Shown here: positions 5,485 to 6,561 of the stretch, piece after piece
Layout of the letters: each line of letters starts with the position of its first letter
Position numbering within the stretch: the stretch's first letter is position 1
From: Clostridia bacterium
GTDB taxonomy: Bacteria > Bacillota > Clostridia > Oscillospirales > CAG-272
DNA: 6,561 nt
Direction of reading: 5' to 3'
Assembly (NCBI GenBank): GCA_017648425.1
Contig: JAGCJD010000284.1
Location: 1-6,561 of the forward strand
Notes under the pieces: model-generated
Told to the model about the DNA's origin: nothing
Seen by the model: only the letters and a program-made list of their open reading frames with translations
The model's database searches: none
Made by a program: the position numbers and the translations under genes

Positions 5485-6561
5485 TTACTTGCCATGCCCT
5501 ATTATCGGCAGACCTATTTCGCTTATTTTTATTACGAGGACTGACACATCATCATTACAGCCCTGAGTCCTTGCGTACTCCATAACAGCATCTGCAAGTT
5601 GCTCGGCGTCATGCGTAAGTATTCTGCTGCGAAGCAGCTCAAACAGCTCGGGGCATTCCTCTCTGCCCTGCGTGACGCCGTCACTCACCATTACGATAAT
5701 GTCGTTTGGCAAAAGCTCCATATTTATTCTGCCGATATCTGGCTGTTTTACTATTCCCATAGGCATGGTGCGCGCTCGTATCTTAAATAACGCTCCGTCC
5801 CTGAATATATAAGTAGGCGCCGCTCCGCACTTATAAAATACCGCTTTGCAGTCCACAAGGTCGAGGGACACAAGGTCAATGGTACTTGCGCACTCTCGAA
5901 TGCCCGCTCCGTTGCGTCCGCATAAAAAGCTGTTCAGAGCATCAAGCGTAGCGCTTACGCAATCTCCCGCAAAATTATTTATAGGCAATAGCTTTTGAAG
6001 AAAGAGAGCGCACAATCCCGATGTTACCGCCGCCTCTCTGCCACTTCCCATTCCATCACTTATAAAAGCGAATGCTCTGTCTACGCCCTGAATGATCCCA
6101 AGGCTGTCACCACAAAGCTCCTCGCCCTCACAGCTCTGCTTTTTGCCTGAAAAATCGGCGCTGAGCAAGGGCTTGCGTTCAAGTGTGAGCATTGACCTAT
6201 CCTGCATTTCCAGGATTTCCGTAACAGTGAGGGGATAATAGCATATTTTCTCGCACTCTCTGCGTATATCGTCCGAGCTCTTAGTCAAAAGCGCTCCATC
6301 GGAGCAAAGCGCGAGAATTCTTTGCCTGTTCTCGCCCAAAACGCTCACCGCTATCCCGCTGTTGGGGATTTTTTCAATTAATACCCTCGCAATTTCAGAG
6401 GACAAGTCAGCGTTCAAAATATAATGTTTTTCATTTTCAAGCATTATTCCCGCCAGATATTCTGATATTGCCCGAAGCTCTCCCGCAATCGCCGCGCTTC
6501 TCAGGGCGTCCGCGAGGTACGCGCTGTACGAGCTCATTCGCAGAGATGGCTCGGCTATCTC
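5485..6561 (-). CDS. spoIIE: SpoIIE-like PP2C-family serine phosphatase, C-terminal part (5' end outside window)
   Basis: The frame stays open to the right edge (upstream residues read EIAEPSLR before the internal ATG at 6537), giving 358 residues of a longer protein; SpoIIE is typically about 800 aa with an N-terminal multi-pass membrane region that would be outside. The visible part has a regulatory stretch and then the SpoIIE-type PP2C domain: CGDS (codons near 6108), the metal-binding aspartate of SDGMGSG (codon 6057-6055), STIDLVSLDL, the second aspartate of VSDGVTQG (codon 6-8 bases below 5690) and the terminal NDDVSVLVI. All expected acidic metal ligands are kept. In Bacillus, SpoIIE sits at the asymmetric septum and dephosphorylates SpoIIAA, releasing sigma-F in the forespore. 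A related RsbU-type phosphatase is the alternative, but the C-terminal sequence resembles SpoIIE more closely. The promoter is outside the window; a terminator follows the TAA immediately. Confidence 0.82.
   Translation of the reverse strand, partial: EIAEPSLRMSSYSAYLADALRSAAIAGELRAISEYLAGIMLENEKHYILNADLSSEIARVLIEKIPNSGIAVSVLGENRQRILALCSDGALLTKSSDDIRRECEKICYYPLTVTEILEMQDRSMLTLERKPLLSADFSGKKQSCEGEELCGDSLGIIQGVDRAFAFISDGMGSGREAAVTSGLCALFLQKLLPINNFAGDCVSATLDALNSFLCGRNGAGIRECASTIDLVSLDLVDCKAVFYKCGAAPTYIFRDGALFKIRARTMPMGIVKQPDIGRINMELLPNDIIVMVSDGVTQGREECPELFELLRSRILTHDAEQLADAVMEYARTQGCNDDVSVLVIKISEIGLPIIGHGK

Overview
The window looks like chromosomal DNA from an anaerobic, endospore-forming Firmicute of class Clostridia, plausibly the Oscillospiraceae/Ruminococcaceae branch. 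This is inferred from the genes (FakA/YloV-type protein, xpt, stand-alone murD, a SpoIIE-like PP2C phosphatase, and a divergent GyrB/ParE-like topoisomerase of a kind I associate with Clostridia), from strong GGAGG ribosome sites, from sigma-A-like promoters, and from moderate-GC genes separated by AT-rich spacers. No rRNA, tRNA, CRISPR array, transposase or phage gene is visible.

Layout. Positions 1-777 (+) are the 3' half of a fakA/yloV-like gene cut by the window edge and closed by an intrinsic terminator (791-824). A perfect-consensus promoter (887-915) then drives a monocistronic xpt (947-1525, +). A perfect 12-bp hairpin (1540-1569) with T-rich flanks on both sides separates xpt from the convergent murD (3027-1597, -). 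The 179-bp spacer 3028-3206 holds back-to-back promoters for murD (-) and for a 671-aa type IIA topoisomerase B-subunit paralogue (3207-5222, +). Between that gene and a strong bidirectional terminator (5443-5479) lies about 220 bp of tandem repeat: two units of 97 and 96 bp, each starting with an imperfect hairpin, preceded by a third hairpin that looks like a unit that lost its tail. The last gene (6561-5485, -) is the C-terminal part of a SpoIIE-like phosphatase, cut by the right edge.

How the genes relate. They do not form one operon. Each transcription unit has its own promoter, its own terminator, or both. The functions are housekeeping (fatty-acid activation, purine salvage, peptidoglycan precursor synthesis) plus DNA topology and sporulation. 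The least ordinary items are the topoisomerase paralogue, which has altered GHKL and TOPRIM hallmark residues and no A subunit beside it, and the hairpin repeat array directly after its stop codon. I did not find a convincing new multi-gene system here.
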